From positions 29,664 through 93,663 of the forward strand of contig JBBATK010000010.1 of NCBI GenBank assembly GCA_040398805.1: a stretch of DNA of 64,000 nucleotides, read 5' to 3'. The DNA is from JBBATK01 sp040398805. Its GTDB lineage: Bacteria; Bacteroidota; Ignavibacteria; Kapaibacteriales; NICIL-2. The notes beneath the pieces were generated by a model, which saw only the letters and a list, made by a program, of their open reading frames with translations, was not told the origin of the DNA and did no database searches. The translations under genes were made by a program, and so were the position numbers. Each line of letters opens with the position of its first letter. Within the stretch, counting starts at the first letter, position 1. Below are positions 26,765 to 36,266 of this stretch, one piece after another.

Positions 26765-29700
26765 ATGAAAACATCCCGCTCTTTTCGACGTGTTCCGTTC
26801 CTCTTCATCCTTGCTCTCGCATCCGTTCTGTCCTCGAAAACGGTGAGCGCGCAGGCGGTGCTTGTCAGCGAATACTATAACGTCAGCGATCCCACCGGCG
26901 AGTGGAACGAGATCATCGTCGTCCAGGACAACCTGGACATGCGCGGATGGTTCGTCACCGACAACAACACCAATCAGACGGCGCGCCAGGGCGGCGTCCG
27001 TTTCAAGAACATCGACTTCTGGAAGAACGTCCGAGCTGGCACCATCATCGGGATCTGGCACAGGAACTATCCCTCTAACGCCGTCGTCGACGTGGATACG
27101 TCCATCACGGACGGACGTGTGATGATCGCGCGGCAGGATACCAAGTACGTCGATGTCGTCGAATGGACGGGTCAGCCCACGGGGTTCAACCTTGCCCGTC
27201 AGGGCGATTTCATTCAGGTGTTCACCAAGGACACCGTCCACGTCCATGCCATGGGTCATCGGGACGACACAGCGCCGGGCAGCTATTGGGGCACCATGCC
27301 CGCACCGAAGACGAATCTTCTTCAGCTCTGCGAAGACCGCTCCAGCAACCGCATGTATCCCGGCTCCTCCTTGGCCGAGTATACCGGCGCGAATCTGGAA
27401 GTGCGTTCGCAGGTGTGCCCAGGGAACATCACCCGCACCTTGCCGAATAAGGACTGCAACACGGGGGCGTCGAACTATCCGTTCTGGCATACGCTCCGGA
27501 CACCCGTGTGGACCTCGCCGACCCTGACGGCTGCGGTCAATGCCACGACCATCAACCTGTCGTGGAATGCCATGACCGATCCCAATCCCGGCGATGGCAT
27601 CCAGGGATATCTCGTGGTCCGCGACAGCGGTTCCACCCCCTTCGTTCCCGTGGACGGCCGCGTGTATACGAATGGCGAACGCGTCGGCTCCGCCGTCATC
27701 CTTGCTCACGTGGCGGCGTCCGCACAGGCCTATGCCGACATCATCGACCTCCCCTGCGGCGTCATCTACACGTATCGTGTGTTCGCGTATCGCTTCGGCC
27801 TCGATGACGAGTTCGGTATCAACACGGCGGTCACGACCGCACGCGGACGTCAGTACAACACGACGTCGGCGGCCTTCTCGGAAGTCCTGAAGCCCTCGGG
27901 CACGGGTCCCACCCTGCAGTACACCAAAGGCGCGAACACCTTCTGCGAGGGCTCGTCCCTGGCCATCACCGCGCCGCCCCAGCCGGGCTTCACCGCGCAG
28001 TGGACGTTGAACGGAACCGATATTCCCAATGAGACCTCCCTCGGCATCACCGCGCGGACGAGCGGACGGTACCGCCTGAAGCTCCGTAACGCCCAAGGCT
28101 GTCTGGTGCTCAGCGACTCGGTGGATGTGACGGTAAATCCGTTACCGACGGTCGACGTCTTCCCCAAGAACATCACTCTCTGCAAAGATTCCGTCGCGCT
28201 CCTGCAAGCGACGGTGAATACCGACCTGAGCTATGCGTGGTCGCGGAACGGCACGCCGATCACCGGCGCAACGTCCGCTCAATATCTTGCCAACGGCAGC
28301 GGCGACTATACCGTGCGCGTCGTCAATACCGCCACGGGGTGCGCATCCACATCGGTCGGTGTCACGATCAAGACCCTTGATATCTGGTTCACGATGTCGA
28401 CGTCCGTCGTGAACTTTCCGGACCTTCAGGACTGCGAGTCGTCCAAAGACGACAACTCCGTGATCCTCACGAATACGAACAGCACCGATACCGTGCGCTT
28501 CACGGCGATAGAGTCGGCGAACTTCAGCATCGTCTCGCCCGCCTTCCCCTTGGTACTGGCTCCGGGCAAACAGGCCACGCTCGTCGTGCGCTTCACTCCC
28601 ACGAGCTCTGCCGCCGCAAGTCAGACCATCAGTATCGTCGCTGCGCCCTGCGGCATCACGCAACGCATCTCGCTCAGCGGACGTAAGCCGGGCGCGGGAG
28701 CGGGAGTGACGACCAATGTCGCCAGCCGGGACTTCGGTATCACGGCATTCTGCGGAACGGATCCGACAGCGACGGACTCGATAACGATATCCGTTTCATC
28801 GGCCACCACCATCACCTCCATCGATGTCCCCTCGCCCTTTAGCGTCTCTGCCGCAGACAAAGCGGGCTTCACCATGAACGCGGGCGAAACGAGAGTGGTG
28901 CGCATCACGTTCAATAGCAGCGGCAATCCGTTTCAATCAGGCAAGAGCGATTGCGTCATCCGATACAAGGCAGGCGCATGCAGCGATTCCTTGAAAGTGA
29001 ATCTGCGCGGATCCTTCACCCTGCCGCAGCTGTTGGCGGACGTGGCCAATCTCCGCTTCGCACCCGTCGATTCCTGCTCCGTCCTGTCGCGGGACACGGT
29101 GATACGCCTGACGAATCCGAGCGCGGTGGACGTGTACCTGGATCAACTCACCGAACCCTCGCTCCGCTTTCTCGAAGTACCGACGAACGGACGTTTGCGC
29201 GTACCCGCCGGCGCTACGGTGAACGTCACGCTTCGCTTCTCACCGAACGGCTATCAGACCATCGCGAACAAACGTATCCTGCTCAGCGCTCAACCGTGTT
29301 TGGACGTTTCCGGTTTCGTGTTCAGCGGTGAGCGACGTGAATTCTCCATCGGTAGCATCACTCCCGTGGTGAACTTCAATCAGGTTTCCGCATGTAACGG
29401 CTTCAGCACACGCACCTTGCCGGCATCGTTCGACGCCATCCTTACCAGTGGCGCCACCGCAACAATCTCCGACATTCGCGTCAGCTCCGCCCTTGTGCAA
29501 ACGAGTCTGAAAGTAGGCCAGAGTTTCTCATCCGGTATGCAGTCCTTCACGGTCTCGCTCGTACCCGGAGCGCCGGTTCCGCTCGGACCTTTCGCTGCGA
29601 AGGTGTATCTCACCTTCGATCCGTGCGGCATCCAACGTGTCATCGATGTCACCGCCGAATTCATCGGCTCGGAGATTCGCTTGTCGACCACAGGAAAAAA

Positions 29701-30715
29701 AGACACCACCATCGACTTCGGAACGGTGACCGTGGGTTCGAATGTCATCCGGTCGGTCGCCATCCGGAATACCTCATCCGTCCCCGTAACCTTAGGACCC
29801 ATCGTCAGCATCAGCGCACCGTTCACATACACCCTGAATCCGCCGCCGCCGTCCGTACTTCAACCGAACGAAGAGGCGTTCATCGATATCATCTGCGCAC
29901 CATCGGACACCTCGCGTGCTGATGTACTGCTCCCCCTCACGATCACGCTTCCGTGTTCGGATACCGTCCTCGTCCGTTTGAAGGTGAATGGCGGAAGCGC
30001 CGGCGTCAATCCCTCGCCCTTCCGTTTCGAGATCGATCATCACACGGCGGACGTCGGCACGCAATACACCATACCTGTGCGAATCACCGGGAGGGATATC
30101 GCCGCCAAAGCCCTCAGCGCGGTGGACGTGACCGTCAATTACAATTCCGCATTGTTCCTCGTGACGGGCGTGCGTATCGGACCGGCGTTGCGGGACTTCA
30201 CCCCAAGCATCCTCTCCACCGTCAACGGCGTCCGCCTTGGCGCTCGGGGCGGTACGACGGTGCGTGGCGAGGACGTGGCATGGTTTATCGATGGAACGGT
30301 CCTGCTCGGCGATGCACTGACGACGCCGTTGGCAGTGGATACGGTGAGTCTTGCCATCACCAGTACCGAGCTCACGCCGCAGCCTCCGGTGAACGGGTCG
30401 CTGACCATCACCGGTTCCTGCAAACTGTCGGATCGCCTTCTGAATGTCGGCGGCACCTTCACTCTTCGCCGACTTCAGGTGGATCCCGACGGCCGGAGCG
30501 GCGTTCTCGACTACGAGGTGGTCGGTGATCAATTCACGCGCATCGAGATCTATTCGATGACCGGAGAACGAGTGCTCGTGGTGACGGAGGGCACCGTGTG
30601 GGCGGGTCGACATGAAGCGGTGTTCTCCTGCGATGCGATGGCGCAAGGTTCATATATCCTCGTCGTTGAGAATGGCATGCATCGCCGCTCTCTGCCCTTC
30701 TCTCTTCTTCGCTAA
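26765..30715 (+). CDS. Giant T9SS surface protein: lamin-tail-like, anchor-D and cohesin-like domains
   Basis: A 1316-residue exported protein with a signal peptide (residues 1-30, ending VSAQ). Residues 31-230 resemble lamin-tail/LTD modules (VLVSEYYNVSDPTGEWNEIIV, NLDMRGWFVTDNN). A fibronectin-like segment (260-360), two short Ig-like modules with CEGSSLAI and CKDSVALL starts, and several choice-of-anchor-D modules follow (from about 550). Near 1087-1210 is a cohesin-like module (VGTQYTIPVRI, VDVTVNYNSALFLVTGV), then a degenerate T9SS sorting domain (IEIYSMTGERVLVV, MAQGSYILVVENG) at the C-terminus. The architecture parallels that of the IgGFc-like protein upstream. Confidence 0.86.
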   Translation: MKTSRSFRRVPFLFILALASVLSSKTVSAQAVLVSEYYNVSDPTGEWNEIIVVQDNLDMRGWFVTDNNTNQTARQGGVRFKNIDFWKNVRAGTIIGIWHRNYPSNAVVDVDTSITDGRVMIARQDTKYVDVVEWTGQPTGFNLARQGDFIQVFTKDTVHVHAMGHRDDTAPGSYWGTMPAPKTNLLQLCEDRSSNRMYPGSSLAEYTGANLEVRSQVCPGNITRTLPNKDCNTGASNYPFWHTLRTPVWTSPTLTAAVNATTINLSWNAMTDPNPGDGIQGYLVVRDSGSTPFVPVDGRVYTNGERVGSAVILAHVAASAQAYADIIDLPCGVIYTYRVFAYRFGLDDEFGINTAVTTARGRQYNTTSAAFSEVLKPSGTGPTLQYTKGANTFCEGSSLAITAPPQPGFTAQWTLNGTDIPNETSLGITARTSGRYRLKLRNAQGCLVLSDSVDVTVNPLPTVDVFPKNITLCKDSVALLQATVNTDLSYAWSRNGTPITGATSAQYLANGSGDYTVRVVNTATGCASTSVGVTIKTLDIWFTMSTSVVNFPDLQDCESSKDDNSVILTNTNSTDTVRFTAIESANFSIVSPAFPLVLAPGKQATLVVRFTPTSSAAASQTISIVAAPCGITQRISLSGRKPGAGAGVTTNVASRDFGITAFCGTDPTATDSITISVSSATTITSIDVPSPFSVSAADKAGFTMNAGETRVVRITFNSSGNPFQSGKSDCVIRYKAGACSDSLKVNLRGSFTLPQLLADVANLRFAPVDSCSVLSRDTVIRLTNPSAVDVYLDQLTEPSLRFLEVPTNGRLRVPAGATVNVTLRFSPNGYQTIANKRILLSAQPCLDVSGFVFSGERREFSIGSITPVVNFNQVSACNGFSTRTLPASFDAILTSGATATISDIRVSSALVQTSLKVGQSFSSGMQSFTVSLVPGAPVPLGPFAAKVYLTFDPCGIQRVIDVTAEFIGSEIRLSTTGKKDTTIDFGTVTVGSNVIRSVAIRNTSSVPVTLGPIVSISAPFTYTLNPPPPSVLQPNEEAFIDIICAPSDTSRADVLLPLTITLPCSDTVLVRLKVNGGSAGVNPSPFRFEIDHHTADVGTQYTIPVRITGRDIAAKALSAVDVTVNYNSALFLVTGVRIGPALRDFTPSILSTVNGVRLGARGGTTVRGEDVAWFIDGTVLLGDALTTPLAVDTVSLAITSTELTPQPPVNGSLTITGSCKLSDRLLNVGGTFTLRRLQVDPDGRSGVLDYEVVGDQFTRIEIYSMTGERVLVVTEGTVWAGRHEAVFSCDAMAQGSYILVVENGMHRRSLPFSLLR

Positions 30716-30914
30716 ACGACATCGTTCAAGATCCATGATCACCTGCAGCCGCGTGACCTCCGTCGAGTCGACACGACGCGTTTATCCCTTGACGGTTCTC
30801 GCGTACAGGCGCGGGTGATAGGACGTTTGATACTCCGTCTGAACGACGTTCTCCCGCATGATATGCGTACTCTTGCGCAGGTTAAGATGGGTGGTGCCGA
30901 CGCAGGTCGGGGCT

Positions 30915-31667
30915 CTATTCGCTGCCCGGTGTCTCGAGGATTTGAAGCTTGAAACCCAGGCCGTGGACGTTGACGATGGTGATGCGGGGATCGTCCTTGA
31001 GGTATTTCCGCAGGCGTGTCACGAACACGTCCATGCTGCGACCGTTGAAGTAATTATCGTCGCCCCACACCTCCTTCAACGCATCGCTGCGGCGCACCAC
31101 CTCGCCTGCCGAGCGTGCAAGGATGCGCAGGAGTTCGGACTCCTTATGGGTGAGCGTTCTCGACTCTTCGTGACGAACGAGCAGGCGGCGCTCTGCATCG
31201 AAGGAATACTCGCCGATCGTGAATCGCTTACCATCGTTCGTGGTCCCGTGAACATGTGTGCGACGCAGGATGGCTTTGATCCGCATCATGAGCTCGTCGA
31301 TACTGAACGGCTTCGTCACATAATCGTCGGCTCCCATTTCGAATCCTTGGAGTCGGTCTTCCGGAAGACTTTTCGCGGTGAGGAAGAGGATAGGAACCTT
31401 CGTGTCGCGGGAACGGATGTGCTGTGCCAACGTGAATCCGTCCTGTTTGGGAAGCATCACATCAAGGATGCAGAGATCGAAACGGGAGCTAACGAATGCA
31501 CTCTCGCCCTGCTCTCCGTCGGTACAAAGCGTGACATCGTATCCTTTGAGCTGAAGGAATTCGGAGAGCACGGCTCCGAGGTTGGCGTCGTCCTCCACCA
31601 AGAGCAATCGCGCATGGTCGAGCGATCTTTCCGCTACGTCGGCGGTTCCTCCATATTGCGTCATCAT
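30915..31667 (-). CDS. OmpR/PhoB-family response regulator
   Basis: A 250-residue two-component response regulator. The receiver domain (residues 18-135) has the acidic pair in LLLVEDDANLG, the phospho-acceptor Asp in LCILDVMLPKQDG, and the conserved Lys in DDYVTKPFSIDEL. A winged-helix trans-reg-C DNA-binding domain follows (TLTHKESELLRILARS, DVFVTRLRKYLKDD). AAGGAG lies seven bases before the chosen ATG at 31667; the longer frame to 31727 lacks a ribosome site. It lies 159 bases downstream of its probable partner histidine kinase. Confidence 0.93.
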   Translation of the reverse strand: MMTQYGGTADVAERSLDHARLLLVEDDANLGAVLSEFLQLKGYDVTLCTDGEQGESAFVSSRFDLCILDVMLPKQDGFTLAQHIRSRDTKVPILFLTAKSLPEDRLQGFEMGADDYVTKPFSIDELMMRIKAILRRTHVHGTTNDGKRFTIGEYSFDAERRLLVRHEESRTLTHKESELLRILARSAGEVVRRSDALKEVWGDDNYFNGRSMDVFVTRLRKYLKDDPRITIVNVHGLGFKLQILETPGSE

Positions 31668-31826
31668 AATCTCTCCTTCGTTAGGTTTCGACGTCCGCTC
31701 GCCGAGGACGTCACCGCAGACACTCATAGGTACGGATTCCCGATGTTCCGCGACTCATCCGACGCCGACCACACCACCTCGCGCCGTCCGAAACGGCGGT
31801 TTCGGATCCGGCTCGAGCATAGTGAC

Positions 31827-33806
31827 TCACGCGCGGCTCAGGCACGGAAGGATGATGGTGAAGGTACTTCCCTTCCCCAATTCGCTTTCCACACTCACAT
31901 GACCGCCGTGCGCTTCCACGATGGACTGCACGTACGATAATCCCAGACCGAATCCTTTCACATTATGCACGTTGCCGGTGGGCACGCGGAACAGTCGTTC
32001 GAACACCCGCTTCTGATTGTCGCGACTGATGCCGATGCCGGCATCGGTCACATCGACGCGCAGATGCGAACCCGCATTCGTACTGCGCACGGTGATCCGA
32101 GGAGCATCGGTACTGTATTTGATGGCATTGTCGAGCAGGTTGAGAAGCACGTTACGCATGTGCATCTCGTCCGCCGACACATCGGTGATCGATGCACGCA
32201 CGTCCACATCCACACTGCCGCCACGCGATTCCAGCTGCAGACCGATGGCGTCGACCGCTTCCTCGATCACTTCGTGCATATCGATCCTGCTGACATTCAG
32301 GACCAATTCTCCGCGCTCCATCTTCGCCGCTTGCAGAACGCGCTCCACTTGTGAACGCAGCCGATGATTCTCCTCCCGGATGACGCCAAGGAAGCGCTGC
32401 ACGCGATCGGTACTGGCCGACACGTCGGGATCGCGAAGGGCGTCGGCGGCAAGCTCGATGGTCGCTATCGGGGTCTTCAACTCGTGGGTCATGTTGCTGA
32501 TGAAATCGGACTTCATCTCCGAGATCTTCTTGTGTCGGTTCAGATTCCGCATGGTCCATCCGAACGAACCGACGATGATGGCCATGAAGACGGCGGATGA
32601 CCCCAAGATGCTTGCATTCTTGTTCATGAGGTACTCTCGCTTGGAGGGGAAACTCACAAAGAGCGTATGGTTCTTTTGCACGATATCGCCGGGAAAGAGT
32701 ACCGTTCGATAATCGGAACCTTGAACATCCGCCGGCTTTCCGTCTCTTGTTATGACCATCCGCGAACTCTGTCCGTCCACGATACCGAAGACATACTCGG
32801 TCGGAAGATTTCGGTGAGCGAATTCACGTCGCAAGACAGAGTCCACGGCATCGGCCGACACACGCTCGCCGAGCGTACGGGTGAATTCCCGTAAATCGCG
32901 CACCGTCTGTTGTATGTGCGAAATCTTCTTTCGGGCGCGTCTCGTCAACTCGTCGTCGCTCTTGGACGTTCCGGACGGAGTCGTTCGTAATGACGTGCGT
33001 CCCGAGGATGAGGCATCGGAGATGCGAAGCAACGAATCCTTCACTCCGGCTGCCTGCCGGGAAAGCGCCAATTGCCGGGAACGCTCCCGCATCTGTTCAG
33101 GATTCCCGACGGCCACGGAAAATGCAGAGTGCGTCCCTGACGGCGACCCGCTATTGTCACCGAATCCTATGGTCACCTGCACCCCGGGCGGCTCGCTGGG
33201 TATGGCATCGACAAAAGGCCGGTCGAAGGCGAACCGCCTTGATGTCATCTCGCGTACTGTTTCCTCTAGCCCCTGCTCAACCTGCTCGAAGGCGGCATCG
33301 AATTCGCCGCTCATCTGGCGCAACACGGAATCCCAAGAACGGGAATGCCGTTGGGTGTTGGACCCGGAAGCGAGCGGGTCTGGAGAGCGCTCGACAATGA
33401 CCTGCCGGGATGTCGGACGAGGGATCTGCCCCATAAAGGGTCGTGCGGAACGTGCACCATGGTTCATCTCCGGCACGTCGGAGAGTCGTTCTTTCTCGTT
33501 TTCCTTGCCGCTCCGTATGGCTATGCGTTCAGGTATCACGTCAGCACGAGGAGGTTCGCTCGGTGCGGTATCTCGATTCTCGACATGGATGCCGGAGGTG
33601 ATGGCAACGGCGTCGGCGACATGTTCCGCATCTTCCAACTTCTTGGCCACGGAACTCAAGGATTCCTGCACCTGTTGACGGAACAATTGCTCGCTTAGCT
33701 CCAAGGAGTCACGAACGAGCAGCGCTTGCGCACCCACCAGTCCCAGCATGGCGAAGGCCAGCGCACCGGTGATGAAGCGGGGAGAAAAGGACGAAGAACG
33801 TTTCAT
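31827..33806 (-). CDS. Two-component sensor histidine kinase with a large periplasmic domain
   Basis: A 659-residue kinase. TM1 (FITGALAFAMLGLVGAQALLV, residues 11-31) and TM2 (near 390-410) bracket a periplasmic region of about 360 residues that is rich in Ser, Arg and Glu with coiled-coil segments and no recognised sensor fold. Then come the HisKA domain with the phospho-acceptor His in THELKTPIATIELAADAL (near 438), an N box (LLDNAIKYS) and G boxes (DAGIGISRDN, GFGLGLSYV). The ATG at 33806 starts the first helix; 57 in-frame codons upstream are discarded. It is divergent from rimP and is probably co-transcribed with the response regulator downstream. Confidence 0.92.
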   Translation of the reverse strand: MKRSSSFSPRFITGALAFAMLGLVGAQALLVRDSLELSEQLFRQQVQESLSSVAKKLEDAEHVADAVAITSGIHVENRDTAPSEPPRADVIPERIAIRSGKENEKERLSDVPEMNHGARSARPFMGQIPRPTSRQVIVERSPDPLASGSNTQRHSRSWDSVLRQMSGEFDAAFEQVEQGLEETVREMTSRRFAFDRPFVDAIPSEPPGVQVTIGFGDNSGSPSGTHSAFSVAVGNPEQMRERSRQLALSRQAAGVKDSLLRISDASSSGRTSLRTTPSGTSKSDDELTRRARKKISHIQQTVRDLREFTRTLGERVSADAVDSVLRREFAHRNLPTEYVFGIVDGQSSRMVITRDGKPADVQGSDYRTVLFPGDIVQKNHTLFVSFPSKREYLMNKNASILGSSAVFMAIIVGSFGWTMRNLNRHKKISEMKSDFISNMTHELKTPIATIELAADALRDPDVSASTDRVQRFLGVIREENHRLRSQVERVLQAAKMERGELVLNVSRIDMHEVIEEAVDAIGLQLESRGGSVDVDVRASITDVSADEMHMRNVLLNLLDNAIKYSTDAPRITVRSTNAGSHLRVDVTDAGIGISRDNQKRVFERLFRVPTGNVHNVKGFGLGLSYVQSIVEAHGGHVSVESELGKGSTFTIILPCLSRA

Positions 33807-33870
33807 GGCCACGGAAGATGAGAAGCGTTGATTCGAAAATAGAGGGCAAAGCCCTGAACTCCCTGAGTGA

Positions 33871-33886
33871 TTAACACACCTTAACA
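33871..33886. promoter_or_regulatory. TTAACA-N4-TTAACA direct repeat, candidate response-regulator site
   Basis: Two identical TTAACA hexamers start 10 bases apart, 65-80 bases upstream of the histidine kinase ATG. PhoB/PhoP-type regulators bind direct repeats on a near-helical period, and the hexamer resembles the Bacillus PhoP box. Autoregulation of the kinase-regulator pair is an inference. Confidence 0.35.
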
Positions 33887-34020
33887 GGGACGAAAACCGA
33901 CGAAAAACGGGTATTTCGCTGGTCTCAGTCGTATAGACGAGGGCGCGGGCATCTTGGTTTCCCGCATCGGCTCCCAACCCGTCGTCCTTCCCTCCTTGCC
34001 GGTTTGTACCGCCTTTTTCC

Positions 34021-34028
34021 TATATTTG
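34021..34028 (+). promoter_or_regulatory. -7 element of the rimP operon
   Basis: TATATTTG fits TAnnTTTG exactly. Candidate -33 TTG triplets lie 14 or 23 bases upstream, neither at the ideal 19-21. Transcription would begin near 34034, about 50 bases before the rimP start codon. Confidence 0.5.
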
Positions 34029-34048
34029 CATTCGGTTATGACAATCCG

Positions 34049-34070
34049 ATGGGCGTCTCGCCCATTTTTT
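34049..34070 (+). terminator. Terminator-like hairpin in the rimP leader
   Basis: A seven-pair stem ATGGGCG/CGCCCAT with a TCT loop is followed by six T residues. It lies between the predicted transcription start and the rimP start codon, so it may act as an attenuator of the whole translation operon. Confidence 0.55.
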
Positions 34071-34083
34071 ATTCGATCGAATC

Positions 34084-34557
34084 TTGATACGAACGATCCC
34101 GGACGAGTCTTTAGAGATCATTCATCGCGTGTGCGCCGACCATGGCTGTACGCTCGTTGGCAGTGACCTCCGCGGTACCGAGCACCGCTTGATACTCGAC
34201 CTCTTTATCGATAATCGACAAGGCGTGACCCTTGATAACTGCTCCGCAGTCCATCGCGTCCTCCTTGAAGAAGCCGAAACCGACAATTTTCTGAGTGATG
34301 TATACAGGCTCGACGTATCATCACCCGGTGTTGATCGCCCGTTGACATTCAATTGGCAATACGACAAACACGTAGGACGCATGCTGAACGTGCAGTGCCA
34401 TGACGGGACCACCGTCAAGGGAACGCTCACGGAAGTATCGGAAGGCGACATACTCATCGCCCCGGTTGCACCGAAAAAGCAACGCACGCCCGTGGAACCC
34501 CGTCGTATCCCCTTTGACCATATCACGAGTTCAACCGTAGAGATTGATTTTCGGTAA
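34084..34557 (+). CDS. rimP: Ribosome maturation factor RimP
   Basis: RimP assists 30S subunit assembly. The 157-residue protein has the family N-terminal domain (IIHRVCADHGCTLVGSDLRG, LILDLFIDNRQGVTLDNC) and the C-terminal SH3-like domain after YRLDVSSPGVDRPL, the best family signature. Length is typical (about 150-160). There is no ATG between the upstream in-frame stop (34039) and the conserved region, so the TTG at 34084 is the likely start. No Shine-Dalgarno is visible. It heads rimP-nusA-infB-rbfA-truB-ribF-rpsO-pnp. Confidence 0.9.
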   Translation: MIRTIPDESLEIIHRVCADHGCTLVGSDLRGTEHRLILDLFIDNRQGVTLDNCSAVHRVLLEEAETDNFLSDVYRLDVSSPGVDRPLTFNWQYDKHVGRMLNVQCHDGTTVKGTLTEVSEGDILIAPVAPKKQRTPVEPRRIPFDHITSSTVEIDFR

Positions 34558-34751
34558 CCCCGTTCGGTTCGTCCGAATCGGCATGGTCGCCGATGCCACG
34601 AGATTTTCTCCTCGAGCATCCGGCCGTTCCGATGTGCGTGCGTGCCGCAACCGTGTCCTTCGACGCGCATGCCGGCGGAGGAGGAACGAAGGGTGGTCCG
34701 GAATTTGACACAGACATATTCACTCACTGATTTACTCGAGTAGGTAGTACC

Positions 34752-36227
34752 ATGGCAAAACGTAAAGCAGCGCCGAAGTTCGACAAGAAAGTGATCATCG
34801 AAGCATTCGCCGAGATGGCCCGTCAAAAGGGCATCGATCGCGACCTTCTGCAGGGTCTTCTCGAGGAGACTCTCGGCATGATGGTGAAGAAGAAGTACGG
34901 CAATGACGCCAACTTCGACATCATCGTGAACATGGAGAAAGGCGACATCGAAATCTATCTCACCCGCGAGATCGTGAAGTTCGTGCTTAACGAAGCGCGG
35001 GAAGTCTCGCTTGCGGAGGTGACCTCCAAGTCGAAGGATCCCTACGATATGGGCGATGAGTACATCGAGGAGATCTCCTTGGAGAACATCGGTGCCGAGT
35101 TCGGCCGCCGTATCATCACGCTTGCCCAGCAGGCGCTGGCGCAGCGCATACGCGACGTGGAGAAGGATAACATCTTCAACGAGTACGAGCAGAAAGTCGG
35201 AGAAGTCATCGTCGGCGAAGTCTATCAGATACGCCGCAACGACCTGCTCGTGATGCACGACAAGCACGAGATGCGCATGCCGCGCGAAGAGCAGATCCCG
35301 AACGAACGGTACAAGAAGAACAGTGCCATTAAGTCCATCATCAAGGAAGTACGCCGGAGCGGTACGAGCGGCATGCCGGACATCATCCTGTCCCGCGCCG
35401 ATGATCAGTTCCTTGCCCGTCTGTTCGAAATCGAGATTCCGGAGATCTTCGACGGCATCATCGAGCTCAAAGCCATCGCACGCGACCCCGGCGAGCGCTC
35501 GAAGGTCGCCGTGATCAGCTTCGACGAACGCGTGGACCCCGTAGGTGCCTGCGTGGGTATGAAGGGAATCCGTATCCACTCCATCGTCCGTGAACTCGGC
35601 AACGAGAACATCGACGTCATCGAGTGGAGCGAGGATCCCGTCACCTTCATCAAGCGGGCACTGTCGCCGGCGAAAGTGAAGGACCTGATTCTGGACAACG
35701 AAGCGCGGACGGCCACCGTGGTGGTACCGGACGACCAGGTGTCGCTGGCTATCGGGCGCAACGGACAGAACGTCCGTCTCGCCTCCCGCATCACCGGCTA
35801 CACGCTCACGCTCATCAAAGAAGGCGGAGAAGACATCGAGCTTATCGAGTTCCGCGAGGAGATCGGCCGTGAACTGTACGACAACATCATCGAAGCGCAT
35901 ATCGACACGGCACGTGAATTCCTTGCCGCCGACCTTGTCACCCTGGTCCAGATACCGGGTATGACACCGGAGAAGCTCTTGGAGATCCGCGCGCTCATCC
36001 TTGAAGAGTTCGATGAACCCGAGGTATCCAACATCAGCGACAAGATCCTTGCGGCGGTGATGTCACTGGATCCCGACAACATTCCCGTGAAGTCCATCGA
36101 GGACGAGATCGGCGACCTGTTCGATGACATGGTGACGGATGCGGCCGGCGACGACGACGAAGACGGCGCAGGGTCCGCCGGTGGCGAGGAAGAAGCACCG
36201 AGCGACAACATCGAAAACAACGACTAG
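34752..36227 (+). CDS. nusA: Transcription termination/antitermination factor NusA
   Basis: NusA binds RNA polymerase and modulates pausing, termination and antitermination. The 491-residue protein has the N-terminal polymerase-binding domain (1-125), an S1 domain (from GEVIVGEVYQIRRND), and two KH domains (PVGACVGMKGIRIHSIVREL and VSLAIGRNGQNVRLASRITG). A helical segment follows, then an acidic tail (AAGDDDEDGAGSAGGEEE). The tail is usual in Bacteroidota-like NusA. The 194-base gap after rimP holds no gene that I can support. Confidence 0.96.
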   Translation: MAKRKAAPKFDKKVIIEAFAEMARQKGIDRDLLQGLLEETLGMMVKKKYGNDANFDIIVNMEKGDIEIYLTREIVKFVLNEAREVSLAEVTSKSKDPYDMGDEYIEEISLENIGAEFGRRIITLAQQALAQRIRDVEKDNIFNEYEQKVGEVIVGEVYQIRRNDLLVMHDKHEMRMPREEQIPNERYKKNSAIKSIIKEVRRSGTSGMPDIILSRADDQFLARLFEIEIPEIFDGIIELKAIARDPGERSKVAVISFDERVDPVGACVGMKGIRIHSIVRELGNENIDVIEWSEDPVTFIKRALSPAKVKDLILDNEARTATVVVPDDQVSLAIGRNGQNVRLASRITGYTLTLIKEGGEDIELIEFREEIGRELYDNIIEAHIDTAREFLAADLVTLVQIPGMTPEKLLEIRALILEEFDEPEVSNISDKILAAVMSLDPDNIPVKSIEDEIGDLFDDMVTDAAGDDDEDGAGSAGGEEEAPSDNIENND

Positions 36228-36243
36228 CATATTCGGCAGACCG

Positions 36244-36266
36244 GGAGGGCACACACTGTGCCCTCC
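36244..36266 (+). other. Perfect hairpin between nusA and infB, without T-run
   Basis: Ten pairs GGAGGGCACA/TGTGCCCTCC around a CAC loop lie 17 bases after the nusA stop. No T-run follows, so it is not an intrinsic terminator. It may stabilise or process the mRNA. Confidence 0.6.

Noticed and set aside
30858..31940. 360-codon plus-strand open frame
   Set aside because: Antisense to the response regulator and the end of the histidine kinase.
34122..35900. 592-codon minus-strand open frame
   Set aside because: Antisense to rimP and nusA, both certain genes.
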